The translations under genes and the position numbers were made by a program. A model generated the notes under the pieces. That model worked only from the letters and a program-made list of their open reading frames with translations, had not been told where the DNA came from and searched no databases. Source: Marinobacterium weihaiense (GTDB taxonomy: Bacteria > Pseudomonadota > Gammaproteobacteria > Pseudomonadales > Balneatricaceae). From it: DNA of 64,000 bases. Location of the stretch: NCBI RefSeq assembly GCF_019061305.1, contig NZ_JAHQZT010000003.1, positions 124,001-188,000 on the forward strand. The letters are read 5' to 3'. Numbering within the stretch: the first letter of the stretch is position 1; each line of letters opens with the position of its first letter. Below are positions 56,386-64,000 of this stretch, in pieces.

Positions 56386-56660
56386 TGAGTACCGAAACAG
56401 AAGCACCCAAAATCGAATTCCCCCACCCCAACTACCCGATCCAGGTGATCGGTGACAACCAGGCCGACTTCAAAGGCATGGTGATTGAAATCGTACAGGT
56501 GCATGCACCGGATCTGGATATCGAGCAGATCGTCGTACAGGAGAGCGGCAAGGGCCGCTACAGCTCTGTACGCCTGAAAATCACCGCCACCAGCGAGCAG
56601 CAACTGGTCGAGCTACACCAGGATCTCAAGGCCACCGGGCGTGTGAAAATGGTTCTCTGA
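56385..56660 (+). CDS. ybeD: YbeD, DUF493 protein
   Basis: The 91-residue product ([20 protein letters not shown]..., ending ATGRVKMVL) is the YbeD/DUF493 family with an ACT-like fold, usually sited between dacA and lipB. The role is unsettled; a link to lipoate synthesis is inferred from context. GGAGAGG precedes the ATG. The stop overlaps lipB. Confidence 0.93.
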   Translation: MSTETEAPKIEFPHPNYPIQVIGDNQADFKGMVIEIVQVHAPDLDIEQIVVQESGKGRYSSVRLKITATSEQQLVELHQDLKATGRVKMVL

Positions 56661-57316
56661 TGACGTTGGCTGACACGCTGATCATCCGTGAGCTGCCGGG
56701 GCTGCAGCCCTACGAGCCCATCTGGCAGTCGATGCAGGCATTGACGGCCAGCCGTGACGGTGACCGGGTTGACGAGATCTGGCTGCTGCAACACGAGCCG
56801 GTCTTCACCCAGGGGCAGGCCGGCAAGGCCGAGCACTTGCTCAATCCCGGTGACATCCCGGTGGTGCAGGTCGACCGGGGCGGGCAGGTCACCTATCACG
56901 GGCCGGGGCAGTTGATCGCCTATCTGATGCTGGATCTGCGCCGGCGCAAGCTGGGTGTGCGCGAGCTGGTAGATATCATCGAGCAGTCGATCGTGGAACT
57001 GTTGGCAAGCTACGGCATCGAGGCCTACCCCAAGCCCGATGCGCCCGGTGTGTATGTCAATGAGCAGAAAATCTGTTCGCTGGGACTGCGCATACGCCGC
57101 GGCTGCTCCTTCCACGGGCTGGCGCTGAACCTGAACATGGACTTGGAGCCTTTCCTGCGTATCAATCCCTGTGGCTACGCCGGGTTGCAAATGACTCAGC
57201 TGCATACATTGGCGCCCCAGGCCGACCTGGACGCGGTCCCCAATAACCTAGTAAATTACTTGGTTAAGAAGTTGGGGTATACTGAAATCACCCGCACACA
57301 CACACTGGAAGACTGA
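56660..57316 (+). CDS. lipB: Octanoyltransferase LipB
   Basis: LipB moves octanoyl from acyl carrier protein to lipoyl domains. The 218-residue protein has [17 protein letters not shown], the catalytic lysine region [19 protein letters not shown], and the acyl-binding cysteine in INPCGYAG. It is adjacent to lipA, which finishes the lipoyl cofactor. Confidence 0.96.
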   Translation: MTLADTLIIRELPGLQPYEPIWQSMQALTASRDGDRVDEIWLLQHEPVFTQGQAGKAEHLLNPGDIPVVQVDRGGQVTYHGPGQLIAYLMLDLRRRKLGVRELVDIIEQSIVELLASYGIEAYPKPDAPGVYVNEQKICSLGLRIRRGCSFHGLALNLNMDLEPFLRINPCGYAGLQMTQLHTLAPQADLDAVPNNLVNYLVKKLGYTEITRTHTLED

Positions 57317-57321
57317 AAAGT

Positions 57322-58299
57322 ATGGCTGAATCCTCCGAAAACAAAAGCGGCCGGGTCGAGCAGGGCGTCAAGCTGCGCGGTGCCGACAAGGTTGCCCGCA
57401 TCCCGGTCAAGGTAATTCCGACGGAAAAGGACGACATGCTGCGCAAGCCCGACTGGCTGCGCGTGCGCATGGGCTCCAATGCGGAAGTGAAGCGGATCAA
57501 GGACAAGCTGCGTAAACACAAGCTGGCATCGGTCTGTGAAGAGGCCAGCTGCCCCAACCTGGGCGAGTGCTTCAGTCACGGCACCGCGACCTTCATGATC
57601 ATGGGGGATATCTGTACCCGTCGTTGCCCGTTCTGTGACGTGGCCCACGGCCGTCCCAACGCGTTGGCGCCGGATGAGCCGCGCGAACTGGCCGAGGCCA
57701 TTGCGGACATGGGCCTGAAATACGTGGTGATCACCTCGGTAGACCGGGATGACCTGCGTGACGGCGGCGCTCAGCACTTTGCCGACTGTATCCGGGAGAC
57801 CCGAGAGCGTCTGCCGAGCATCCAAATCGAGACGCTGGTGCCGGATTTCCGCGGGCGCATGGACGTGGCGTTGGAGATCCTGGAACAGACACCGCCGGAC
57901 GTGTTCAACCACAATCTGGAAACCGTGCCGCGTCTGTACCGCAAGGTGCGTCCGGGCGCCGATTATCAGTGGTCGCTGGATCTGCTCAAGCGCTACAAGG
58001 CGCTGCGCCCTGAAGTACGCACCAAGTCCGGCCTGATGGTAGGCTGTGGTGAGACCAATGAGGAAATCATCGAAGTGATGCACGATCTGCGTGCCCACGA
58101 TGTCGACATGATCACCATCGGTCAGTACCTGCAGCCGAGTCGCAACCACCTGGCGCTGGACCGTTACGTGACCCCGGACGAGTTTGCCGAGTTCGAACGC
58201 ATCGCCAAGGAGATCGGCTTTACCCACGTGGCCAGCGGCCCGCTGGTGCGTTCCTCCTACCATGCCGACCTGCAGGCCAAGGGCGAAAAGGTTGGCTGA
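57322..58299 (+). CDS. lipA: Lipoyl synthase LipA
   Basis: LipA inserts two sulfurs into the octanoyl chain by radical SAM chemistry. The 325-residue protein has the auxiliary-cluster motif [12 protein letters not shown] and the SAM-cluster motif CTRRCPFC, and ends with the conserved RSSYHAD whose Ser ligates the auxiliary cluster. It starts five bases after lipB and is followed by a terminator. Confidence 0.98.
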   Translation: MAESSENKSGRVEQGVKLRGADKVARIPVKVIPTEKDDMLRKPDWLRVRMGSNAEVKRIKDKLRKHKLASVCEEASCPNLGECFSHGTATFMIMGDICTRRCPFCDVAHGRPNALAPDEPRELAEAIADMGLKYVVITSVDRDDLRDGGAQHFADCIRETRERLPSIQIETLVPDFRGRMDVALEILEQTPPDVFNHNLETVPRLYRKVRPGADYQWSLDLLKRYKALRPEVRTKSGLMVGCGETNEEIIEVMHDLRAHDVDMITIGQYLQPSRNHLALDRYVTPDEFAEFERIAKEIGFTHVASGPLVRSSYHADLQAKGEKVG

Positions 58300-58323
58300 A
58301 TAACAGTGGATTGACCCGTATCG

Positions 58324-58349
58324 AAAAAGCGCCCTGTGGCGCTTTTTTT
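58324..58349 (+). terminator. Intrinsic terminator after lipA
   Basis: GCGCC (58329-58333) and GGCGC (58338-58342) pair around CTGT, with AAAAA before and seven Ts after. This closes the ybeD-lipB-lipA transcript. Confidence 0.9.
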
Positions 58350-58362
58350 GTGGCCGCGACAA

Positions 58363-58391
58363 TTGCGGTTTCACATCGGTCGCCTTAATAT
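58363..58391 (+). promoter_or_regulatory. Probable promoter of the OsmC-like gene in an AT-rich stretch
   Basis: TTGCGG (58363-58368) and TAATAT (58386-58391) have a 17-base spacer, a moderate sigma-70 match. The following bases contain an imperfect palindrome with arms ACTTT and AAAGT around TTAATT (about 58394-58411), a possible operator. The region is AT-rich compared with its surroundings. Confidence 0.45.
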
Positions 58392-58426
58392 TAGACTTTT
58401 CTTAATTAAAGTTCGGGGAAGGTATA

Positions 58427-58882
58427 ATGAGTGCCAATAAGCGTGTTGCCGTCAATGCCGAAATGCGGGAAGGTTTTCTGGTCAGTGCCGATATTCGTGG
58501 CCATCAGGTCAAGATCGATCAGCCGGAAGCGGCGCATGGCCAGGATCAGGGACCAACACCGTTGGAATACTTCCTGTTCTCCCTGAGCGGCTGTATCTGT
58601 ACCATCGGCCGTATTGCCGCCATGCAGCGCAGAATCGAACTGCGCGGCATGAAGGTCAGCGTAGAAGGCGATTTCAACCCGGCCGGCCTGTTGGGCAAGC
58701 CCAGTGACGACCGGGTCGGGTTCCAGAATATCCAGGTATCGGCCGAAATCGATGCCGACCTGAGCGATGAAGACAAGCAAGCGTTTCTGGACGACATCTG
58801 TGCCCGCTGTCCGCTGCACGATAACATCAAGTTGGAGACCCGGGTCACCCACTACCTGATGGAGCCCGGCTGCATTGCCTGA
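58427..58882 (+). CDS. OsmC family protein
   Basis: The 151-residue protein has the OsmC/Ohr fold with GPTPLEYFLFSLSGCICTIG (first redox Cys) and DDICARCPLHDNI (second Cys, with Pro-Leu). These two cysteines are the peroxidatic pair in active OsmC/Ohr proteins, so hydroperoxide reduction is plausible. It belongs to the OsmC-like branch, not Ohr. GGGGAAGG is close before the ATG. Confidence 0.9.
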   Translation: MSANKRVAVNAEMREGFLVSADIRGHQVKIDQPEAAHGQDQGPTPLEYFLFSLSGCICTIGRIAAMQRRIELRGMKVSVEGDFNPAGLLGKPSDDRVGFQNIQVSAEIDADLSDEDKQAFLDDICARCPLHDNIKLETRVTHYLMEPGCIA

Positions 58883-58891
58883 GTTGCATGC

Positions 58892-59341
58892 TTATTCGGC
58901 GGGCGGGATCTCAAGCATGAAGGTGACCGGCCCGTCGTTGAGCAGCTCGACCTTCATGTCGGCACCGAAGCGACCGGTTGCGACGGGCGCGTGCCACTGG
59001 CGCGCCTGGTCGACGAAATAGTCATACAGGCGCTCACCCTCGGCCGGGGTGGCACCGGTCGAAAAGCCGGGCCGCAGGCCCTTGCGGGTATCGGCGACCA
59101 GGGTGAACTGTGACACGACCAGCAGGCCGCCGCCAGTGTCGTTCAGGCTCAGGTTCATGCGGCCTTCGTCATCGGCAAACATGCGGTACTTGAGTACCTT
59201 CTGCAGCAATTTGTCGGCCGTGGCCTCGGAGTCACCTTTTTCCACGCCCAGCAGCAGCAGGGTGCCACCTTCGATCTGGCCGGTGATTTCGCCGTCGACC
59301 GTCACGCGGGCATGCTGGACCCGCTGTATCAATCCTTTCAC
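58892..59341 (-). CDS. dtd: D-aminoacyl-tRNA deacylase
   Basis: Dtd hydrolyses D-aminoacyl-tRNA and recycles tRNA. The 149-residue protein has VSQFTLVADTRKGLRP (the SQxTL motif) and NDGPVTFMLE (GPVT), the two cross-subunit motifs of the active site. It starts 14 bases after pip; the pip-dtd pair is also seen in Pseudomonas. Confidence 0.97.
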   Translation of the reverse strand: MKGLIQRVQHARVTVDGEITGQIEGGTLLLLGVEKGDSEATADKLLQKVLKYRMFADDEGRMNLSLNDTGGGLLVVSQFTLVADTRKGLRPGFSTGATPAEGERLYDYFVDQARQWHAPVATGRFGADMKVELLNDGPVTFMLEIPPAE

Positions 59342-59355
59342 GTCAGCTCCTTGGC

Positions 59356-60306
59356 TCAGGCACTCTGGGCGGCAAACTCGTCGGTTGCCTGAATCAGGTT
59401 GTCGATGATGCCGGGTTCAAAGGCGGAATGACCGGCATCGCGCACAATATGCAGCTGGGCCTGAGGCAACGCCTGTTGCAGGGCCCAGGCCTGTTGCAGC
59501 GGGCAGACTACGTCATAGCGGCCATGTACGATGGTCAGCGGGATATCCTGCAGGCGCGGAGCATCGCGCAGGATCTGGTTCGGCTCCAGAAAGGCCTTGT
59601 GGATAAAATAATGGGCTTCGATGCGCGCCATGGCCAGAGCGAAGTGCGGGTCCGCGAAATGATCCACAATGCCCGGATTCGGGTCGAGCGTTGAACAGCG
59701 TCCTTCCCACACCGACCAGGCCTTGGCCGCCTGCATCTGGGCCAGTTCGTTATCGGACGTCAGGCGACGATAGTAGGCAGCCAGCAGATCCTGGCGTTCG
59801 GCCGGGGGAATGGGAGCCAGATAGTCCTGCCAATAATCCGGGAACAGCGCGCTGGCGCCCTGTTGATAAAACCAGTGCACATCCTCGTCCCGGCACAGGA
59901 AAATGCCGCGCAGAATCATCCCCAGCACCCGCTCCGGGTGGGCCTGTGCATAGACCAGGCTCAGGGTAGAGCCCCAGCTGCCGCCAAACAGCAGCCACTG
60001 GTCGATGCTCAGGAATTCACGAATGCGTTCCATGTCGTCAACCAGGGCCTGAGTGGTATTGGCGTCAAGCTCGGCATGGGGCGTGGAGCGACCGCAGCCA
60101 CGCTGGTCAAACAGGATGATGCGGTAGCGCTCCGGGTTGAAGAAGCGGCGATGGGCCGGGCCGCAGCCGCCACCGGGGCCACCGTGCACGAACAGGACGG
60201 GGATGCCGTTGGGGTTGCCGCATTCTTCCAGGTACAGGGTGTGGCCGCCGTCCACATCCAGGCAGTATTCGTGGTTGTGGCTGATCTCGGGGTAGAGGGT
60301 GCGCAT
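59356..60306 (-). CDS. pip: Proline iminopeptidase
   Basis: This enzyme removes N-terminal proline from peptides. The 316-residue alpha/beta hydrolase has VHGGPGGGCGPAHRRFF (oxyanion region), DQRGCGRSTPHAE, the nucleophile GGSWGSTLSL, and the catalytic His in DAGHSAFE. AAGGAGA lies seven bases before the ATG. It is co-transcribed with dtd. Confidence 0.95.
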   Translation of the reverse strand: MRTLYPEISHNHEYCLDVDGGHTLYLEECGNPNGIPVLFVHGGPGGGCGPAHRRFFNPERYRIILFDQRGCGRSTPHAELDANTTQALVDDMERIREFLSIDQWLLFGGSWGSTLSLVYAQAHPERVLGMILRGIFLCRDEDVHWFYQQGASALFPDYWQDYLAPIPPAERQDLLAAYYRRLTSDNELAQMQAAKAWSVWEGRCSTLDPNPGIVDHFADPHFALAMARIEAHYFIHKAFLEPNQILRDAPRLQDIPLTIVHGRYDVVCPLQQAWALQQALPQAQLHIVRDAGHSAFEPGIIDNLIQATDEFAAQSA

Positions 60307-60385
60307 GGCGTCTCTCCTTCAGGGGCTGGGTTTGTCAGTATATCGACCCGGCTGCAGGCCGTGAACAGGCCCGCCCCGATGAGTT

Positions 60386-61552
60386 TCAGTCCAGAATGAT
60401 GTGTGGCAGAAAACGCGACAGGTCCTGAGTGATCCTGTGGGTATCTTCACGGATGGAGATGCCGGCCGGCTGATCATTTACCAGCCAAGCGCCGATCAGG
60501 GTATGGTTATCCCCAAAGCGGGGCAGTGGGTGGTACTGCTGCACGATGTAGCCTTCCGCGCCGTAGGGCCCATCGGCCGCTGCGGTTATCCGGCCGTTGT
60601 GGATAATCTGGATATTGGCGCCTTCGCGTGAAAAGATCGGCTTGCGCACATGATGGCTCAGTGACGTGGCGGCTGGGTCATCCTCGAAATAGGCCGGCAA
60701 CAGGTTAGGGTGACCGGGAAACAGTTGCCACAGCAGCGGCAGCAGTGCCTTGTTGGACAGAATACTTTTCCACAGCGGTTCCAGAAAACGGGTCGAACTG
60801 TCGATCACCCGTGGACCATAGTCCTCGCGCAGCATGAATTCCCAGGGATAGAGCTTGAACAGCCAGCGAATGGGAACAGCCTGCAGGTCGACAAAGCGGT
60901 TGTCGCTGCGCAGCCCGATTTCATCCACATGCAGAAAGCGGGTGCGGATGCCGGCCTGTTCGGCGCAGTCCTGCAGGTACTGGACGGTGCCGCGGTCTTC
61001 CACCGTGTCACGGCAGCAGCTGACATGCAGGTCGGTGCCGGGATAGCGCGCCGCCAGGGTGGCAAAGCGGTCGATCAGCAGTTCCTGCAGGGCATTGAAC
61101 TGGTCGGCACGGTGGCTGATGATGCCACGGTCGACCTGCTGTTCCAGCCACAGCCACTGCCAGAAGCCGGTTTCATACAGGCTGGTTGGGGTGTCGGCGT
61201 TGTTTTCCAGCAGTTTGGCCGGCCCCTTGCCGTCATAGGCCAGGTCGAGCCGGCTGTACAGGCTGGGGCTGCCGGCGAACCAGTCGCGGGCGATAGCGTC
61301 GTGAAAGGCCGGTGGAATGCAGAAGCGCTCGAGCAGCTGCTCGTCGCGTACCACCCGATCCACCACTTCCAGGCACATCTGGTGCAGCTCGGCGGTGGGG
61401 TCTTCCAGATCCTGCTCGATCTGGCGCAGGCTGAACTGATAACAGGCCGACTCATCCCAGTAGGGCTCGCCGTACAGGGTATGAAAATGAAAACCGAACT
61501 CACGGGCCGTGGCCTGCCAGTCCGGGCGTTCCGCCAGGGGCAGTCTCAGCAT
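60386..61552 (-). CDS. Glutathionylspermidine synthase-like protein (YgiC/YjfC)
   Basis: The 388-residue product has the preATP-grasp/ATP-grasp outline of the C-terminal synthetase domain of glutathionylspermidine synthase: [50 protein letters not shown] and [12 protein letters not shown]. It lacks the amidase half, so it is a stand-alone ligase of the YgiC/YjfC kind with unknown substrate. Its ATG overlaps the stop of the upstream YgiB-like gene. Confidence 0.92.
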   Translation of the reverse strand: MLRLPLAERPDWQATAREFGFHFHTLYGEPYWDESACYQFSLRQIEQDLEDPTAELHQMCLEVVDRVVRDEQLLERFCIPPAFHDAIARDWFAGSPSLYSRLDLAYDGKGPAKLLENNADTPTSLYETGFWQWLWLEQQVDRGIISHRADQFNALQELLIDRFATLAARYPGTDLHVSCCRDTVEDRGTVQYLQDCAEQAGIRTRFLHVDEIGLRSDNRFVDLQAVPIRWLFKLYPWEFMLREDYGPRVIDSSTRFLEPLWKSILSNKALLPLLWQLFPGHPNLLPAYFEDDPAATSLSHHVRKPIFSREGANIQIIHNGRITAAADGPYGAEGYIVQQYHPLPRFGDNHTLIGAWLVNDQPAGISIREDTHRITQDLSRFLPHIILD

Positions 61553-62151
61553 CAGCCGCCCCAGGAAGAGGACGATCGGCTCGAGACCGTCCGCCCGAAG
61601 CCACCACGCCCCATGACACGGGCACTGCCCTTGGTGGGTTGAAGCTGGCTTTTGCTGATGTCTGCCTTGCGCTGGTAGGTATTGCCCAGCAGAGCGCCGT
61701 CAGCGGTGCTCCAGCGGTTATAGGCGGGCGAGTAGCGACGCTTGCTGCTGGTCAAGCCACGGGGGCGGTCAAAGTCCAGATCCAGCTCGGTGTCACTGCC
61801 GTTGTTCAACAGCATGAAGCCGGTCATGATCGGGATGAAATGCTGTGACAGCGGCCGGCAGCTGCCATCGCCGAAATCATATTCACAGTCACTCAGGCGA
61901 GGGTAGCGTGGCGCCTCGTTGCGCCACTCGCGCAGGGCATCCTGGTAGGCAATATTGCATTGGGCCTGTTCGGTCGGGTTGTCGTCTTCACACTCGTTCA
62001 GGTTGGCGTAAATGCGTGCCTCATCCGAGCTGCAGCCCTTGAGCACGAAGGCACCACCAGCCACGACCGCGCCGTATTTGATCAGGGTGCCCAGCGAGGC
62101 CTTGCCCTGCTCCTTGCGCATCCGGCCAATATCAATTCGAGAACGTTTCAT
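61552..62151 (-). CDS. YgiB-like protein (DUF1190)
   Basis: The 199-residue product begins with basic residues then a hydrophobic segment ([20 protein letters not shown], about 24-43) with a Cys that could be a lipobox variant. It contains several cysteines and a Ser/Gly/Arg-rich tail ([18 protein letters not shown]), the usual DUF1190 form. It always travels with a YgiC/YjfC ligase, as here. Confidence 0.9.
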   Translation of the reverse strand: MKRSRIDIGRMRKEQGKASLGTLIKYGAVVAGGAFVLKGCSSDEARIYANLNECEDDNPTEQAQCNIAYQDALREWRNEAPRYPRLSDCEYDFGDGSCRPLSQHFIPIMTGFMLLNNGSDTELDLDFDRPRGLTSSKRRYSPAYNRWSTADGALLGNTYQRKADISKSQLQPTKGSARVMGRGGFGRTVSSRSSSSWGG

Positions 62152-62167
62152 CCTTGCGCATTCCTGA

Positions 62168-62578
62168 TCAGTAGGTCATGGAGGCGGCATTGAGAATGCC
62201 GATCGCGATGGACGTTGCGCCCAGTACCAGACCGGCCGGTACTTCATCAGCTTCAATGCGCCGACTTATCTTGGGCATGAACAGACGCACGATCAGGTAG
62301 GCGACCAGCTGAGCGATCAGCGCGACCAGCGCCCAGACGCCAAAATCGACCAGTGAAATGGAGTTGCTGGCGGCACTGCCTAGAGCGATGGCGAAGCCAA
62401 TAATGGTGCCCGACAGCGCACAGGCGGCAGCGGTGTTCTTGTCCTTGACCAGCTTCCATTCATCGTGTGGCGTGATCAGGGTGTAAACCAGCTTGAACAA
62501 CATCAGTGCGATCAGTGACAGCAGAAAGTAGAGCGCAAAGGCACTCAAGCCGCTGAGCAGCGGAGCAATGGCGTCCAT
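62168..62578 (-). CDS. DUF350 membrane protein (YjfL-like)
   Basis: The 136-residue protein has four hydrophobic segments (ALYFLLSLIALMLFKLVYTL; SGTIIGFAIALGSAA; FGVWALVALIAQLVAYLIVR; AGLVLGATSIAIGILNA), matching DUF350. It heads the yjfL-ygiB-ygiC-like operon and is preceded by a sigma-70-like promoter. GAGGAA lies six bases before the ATG. Function is unknown; an ion-channel or envelope role has been suggested for the family. Confidence 0.92.
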   Translation of the reverse strand: MDAIAPLLSGLSAFALYFLLSLIALMLFKLVYTLITPHDEWKLVKDKNTAAACALSGTIIGFAIALGSAASNSISLVDFGVWALVALIAQLVAYLIVRLFMPKISRRIEADEVPAGLVLGATSIAIGILNAASMTY

Positions 62579-62610
62579 GCAAATTCCTCGGAAGGTTGAA
62601 TAGGACCGTT

Positions 62611-62639
62611 ATGATAAAACCGCCAAGATGAAGGGTAAA
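62611..62639 (-). promoter_or_regulatory. Probable promoter of the DUF350 operon
   Basis: On the reverse strand TTTACC (62639-62634) and TATCAT (62616-62611) have a 17-base spacer; the -10 matches five of six positions and the -35 four of six. It lies 33 bases ahead of the DUF350 start. Confidence 0.6.
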
Positions 62640-62662
62640 GGGCGGTGGTCCCGCGAGTCTGC

Positions 62663-63127
62663 TCAGGGTGATGGGCGCAGACGGCGCTGCAGGCCCAGCA
62701 GAAAGTTGCGCAGAACCTGGTCCTTGCACTCGCGGTAATGCTTGTTGCCAGGCTTGCGGAAAAAGGCGCTCAGCTCGTGCGGACTCAGGCAGAAAGACGC
62801 TTCTTGCAGAATCTGCAGAATATCGTCGGATGTCAGATTGAGGGCGATCTTCAGCTTCATGAAGATCATGTTGTTGCTCAGGCGCTGTTCCGGCTCGGGC
62901 TGGGGGCCGTCGCGCCGTCCCCGACGGCTGTTGATCAGGCCGTTGAGAAAGAGAGCCAATTCGCGGTCATGGAGGGCAACGGCGGCGCTGTCATCGTCCT
63001 TACGCAGCCAGTTGACGACCTGTTGCTGGGACACGGCATGATCGGCGGCGGCAAACGTCGCCACCATGGCGGCATCGCTGAGGTCCAGGGTGTAGCGCAA
63101 GCGGCGTAGAATATCATTGTTGTTCAC
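62663..63127 (-). CDS. yehS: YehS, DUF1456 protein
   Basis: The 154-residue protein consists of two copies of the DUF1456 helical repeat: NNNDILRRLRYTLDLSDAAM at the start and SNNMIFMKLKIALNLTSDDI in mid-protein, separated by a charged linker (SRRGRRDGPQPEPEQR). The function is unknown. It lies between typA and the DUF350 operon on the same strand. Confidence 0.92.
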   Translation of the reverse strand: MNNNDILRRLRYTLDLSDAAMVATFAAADHAVSQQQVVNWLRKDDDSAAVALHDRELALFLNGLINSRRGRRDGPQPEPEQRLSNNMIFMKLKIALNLTSDDILQILQEASFCLSPHELSAFFRKPGNKHYRECKDQVLRNFLLGLQRRLRPSP

Positions 63128-63163
63128 GGTGAGTTCCGGTTGTGATGAGCACGGCTGCAGACA

Positions 63164-63196
63164 AACAAAAAGGCCGGGGCATATGCCACCGGCCTT
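63164..63196 (-). terminator. Intrinsic terminator of typA
   Basis: Read on the reverse strand, AAGGCCGG (63196-63189) pairs with CCGGCCTT (63177-63170) and is followed by a T-rich tract (TTTTTGTTTGT). It lies 22 bases beyond the typA stop. Confidence 0.8.
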
Positions 63197-63217
63197 GTGT
63201 ATCGACAGATGAAGCGA

Positions 63218-64000
63218 TTACTTTTTGTTGGCGCGCTTGCGCTCGTTTTCTTTCAGCAGCTTCTTGCGGATACGGATGTTTTCCGGTGTTACTTCCACCA
63301 GCTCATCATCTTCGATGAAATCCAGCGCCTGTTCCAAAGAGAACTTGATCGGCGGGGTCAGGACGATGTTTTCATCGGTACCGGAGGCGCGCACGTTGGT
63401 CAGCTGCTTGCCCTTGGTCGGATTAACGACCAGGTCGTTACTGCGGCTGTGGATACCCAGGACCATGCCTTCGTAGACTTCGATGTTCGGGTCGATGAAC
63501 AGGCGGCCGCGTTCCTGCAGTGTGAACAGGGCGTAGCCCAGTGCCTTGCCGTTGACCATGGAAACGAGCACACCGTTGTGGCGGGATACGACATCACCCT
63601 GCTTGACCGGGCCGTAATGGTCAAATACGGAGGTCATGATGCCGGTACCGGAAGTCATGGTCATGAACAGGCTGCGGAAACCGATCAGGCCGCGGGACGG
63701 CATCATGAAGGTCAGACGGACGCGGCCCTTGCCATCCACTTCCATGTTGGTCATGTCGGCGCGACGTTTGCCCAGTTCCTCGATCACGGAGCCCTGGTGC
63801 TCTTCTTCCACATCGATCATGACAACTTCGTACGGCTCGTGGATTTCGCCGTCCACTTCTTTCTGGATAACTTCCGGACGGGACACACCCAGCTCGAAGC
63901 CTTCACGGCGCATGGTTTCGATCAGCACGGACAGGTGCAGCTCGCCACGGCCGGAGACGCGGAATTTTTCCGGCGTGTCGCCGGGCTCGACGCGCAGCGC
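63218..64000 (-). CDS. typA: Translational GTPase TypA/BipA, C-terminal part (cut by window edge)
   Basis: TypA is a ribosome-binding GTPase that helps 50S assembly at low temperature. The visible C-terminal 260 residues contain RVSGRGELHLSVLIETMRREGFELGVSRP, GKRRADMTNMEVDGKGRVRL, PSRGLIGFRSLFMTMTSGTG and the basic end RKKLLKENERKRANKK, all typical of the BipA domains V and C-terminal region. The GTPase domain lies outside the window, so the start cannot be seen. Confidence 0.97.
   Translation of the reverse strand, partial: ALRVEPGDTPEKFRVSGRGELHLSVLIETMRREGFELGVSRPEVIQKEVDGEIHEPYEVVMIDVEEEHQGSVIEELGKRRADMTNMEVDGKGRVRLTFMMPSRGLIGFRSLFMTMTSGTGIMTSVFDHYGPVKQGDVVSRHNGVLVSMVNGKALGYALFTLQERGRLFIDPNIEVYEGMVLGIHSRSNDLVVNPTKGKQLTNVRASGTDENIVLTPPIKFSLEQALDFIEDDELVEVTPENIRIRKKLLKENERKRANKK

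Overview
The window is one continuous, gene-dense piece of a gammaproteobacterial chromosome (GC roughly 60% by eye). Gene neighbourhoods match those of Pseudomonas and E. coli: recN/grpE-dnaK-dnaJ-dapB, ypjD-corB next to ffh-rpsP-rimM-trmD-rplS, xerD-dsbC-hom-thrC-recJ, nudF-yqiB-cpdA-yqiA-parE, ldtD-ycbK, and proA-nadD-rsfS-rlmH-mrdA-mrdB-mltB-rlpA-dacA-lipB-lipA. An aquatic member of the Oceanospirillales/Pseudomonadales (for example Marinobacterium-like) is my best guess, but I cannot prove the genus. I see no rRNA, tRNA, insertion sequence, prophage or CRISPR array. Intergenic gaps are all below about 260 bases.

Layout. 0-5.2 kb: recN (cut by the window edge) under two LexA-like boxes, diverging from the heat-shock genes grpE and dnaK, each with a clear sigma-32 promoter, then dnaJ and dapB. 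5.3-13.1 kb: a NIF3-like small gene and a complete bacterial/chlamydial-type V-ATPase operon in the order B-D-I-K-E-DUF2764-A; this is the main accessory feature and its K subunit keeps Na+-site residues. 13.1-16.8 kb: two Nudix genes, DUF1289, corB and ypjD. 16.9-20.4 kb: ffh and the rpsP-rimM-trmD-rplS ribosome operon. 20.5-28.3 kb: an uncharacterised membrane-anchored protein, xerD, dsbC, hom, thrC and recJ. 28.5-34.9 kb: a 59-residue gene, nfo, a free-standing EAL protein, and the nudF-yqiB-cpdA-yqiA-parE run. 35-46.4 kb: mostly envelope functions (unknown exported protein, ldtD, ycbK, a fused TlpA-like protein, an LEA-type lipoprotein, a ChaN-like protein), then parC and a two-TM protein with a cyclase-like cytoplasmic domain. 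46.5-58.3 kb: proA, nadD, rsfS, rlmH, the elongasome genes mrdA/mrdB with mltB, rlpA, dacA, a D-amino acid aminotransferase, and the lipoate genes. 58.4-64 kb: an OsmC-like gene, pip-dtd, a DUF350/YgiB/YgiC operon, yehS and typA (cut by the window edge).

Functionally the window is dominated by protein folding, translation, peptidoglycan growth and chromosome maintenance. The points most worth a second look are the rotated V-ATPase operon and its predicted sodium coupling, the Smp-like protein with a degenerate cyclase fold, a four-copy 15-bp tandem repeat ahead of a lipoprotein gene, several palindromic operator-like sites, and three uncharacterised proteins.
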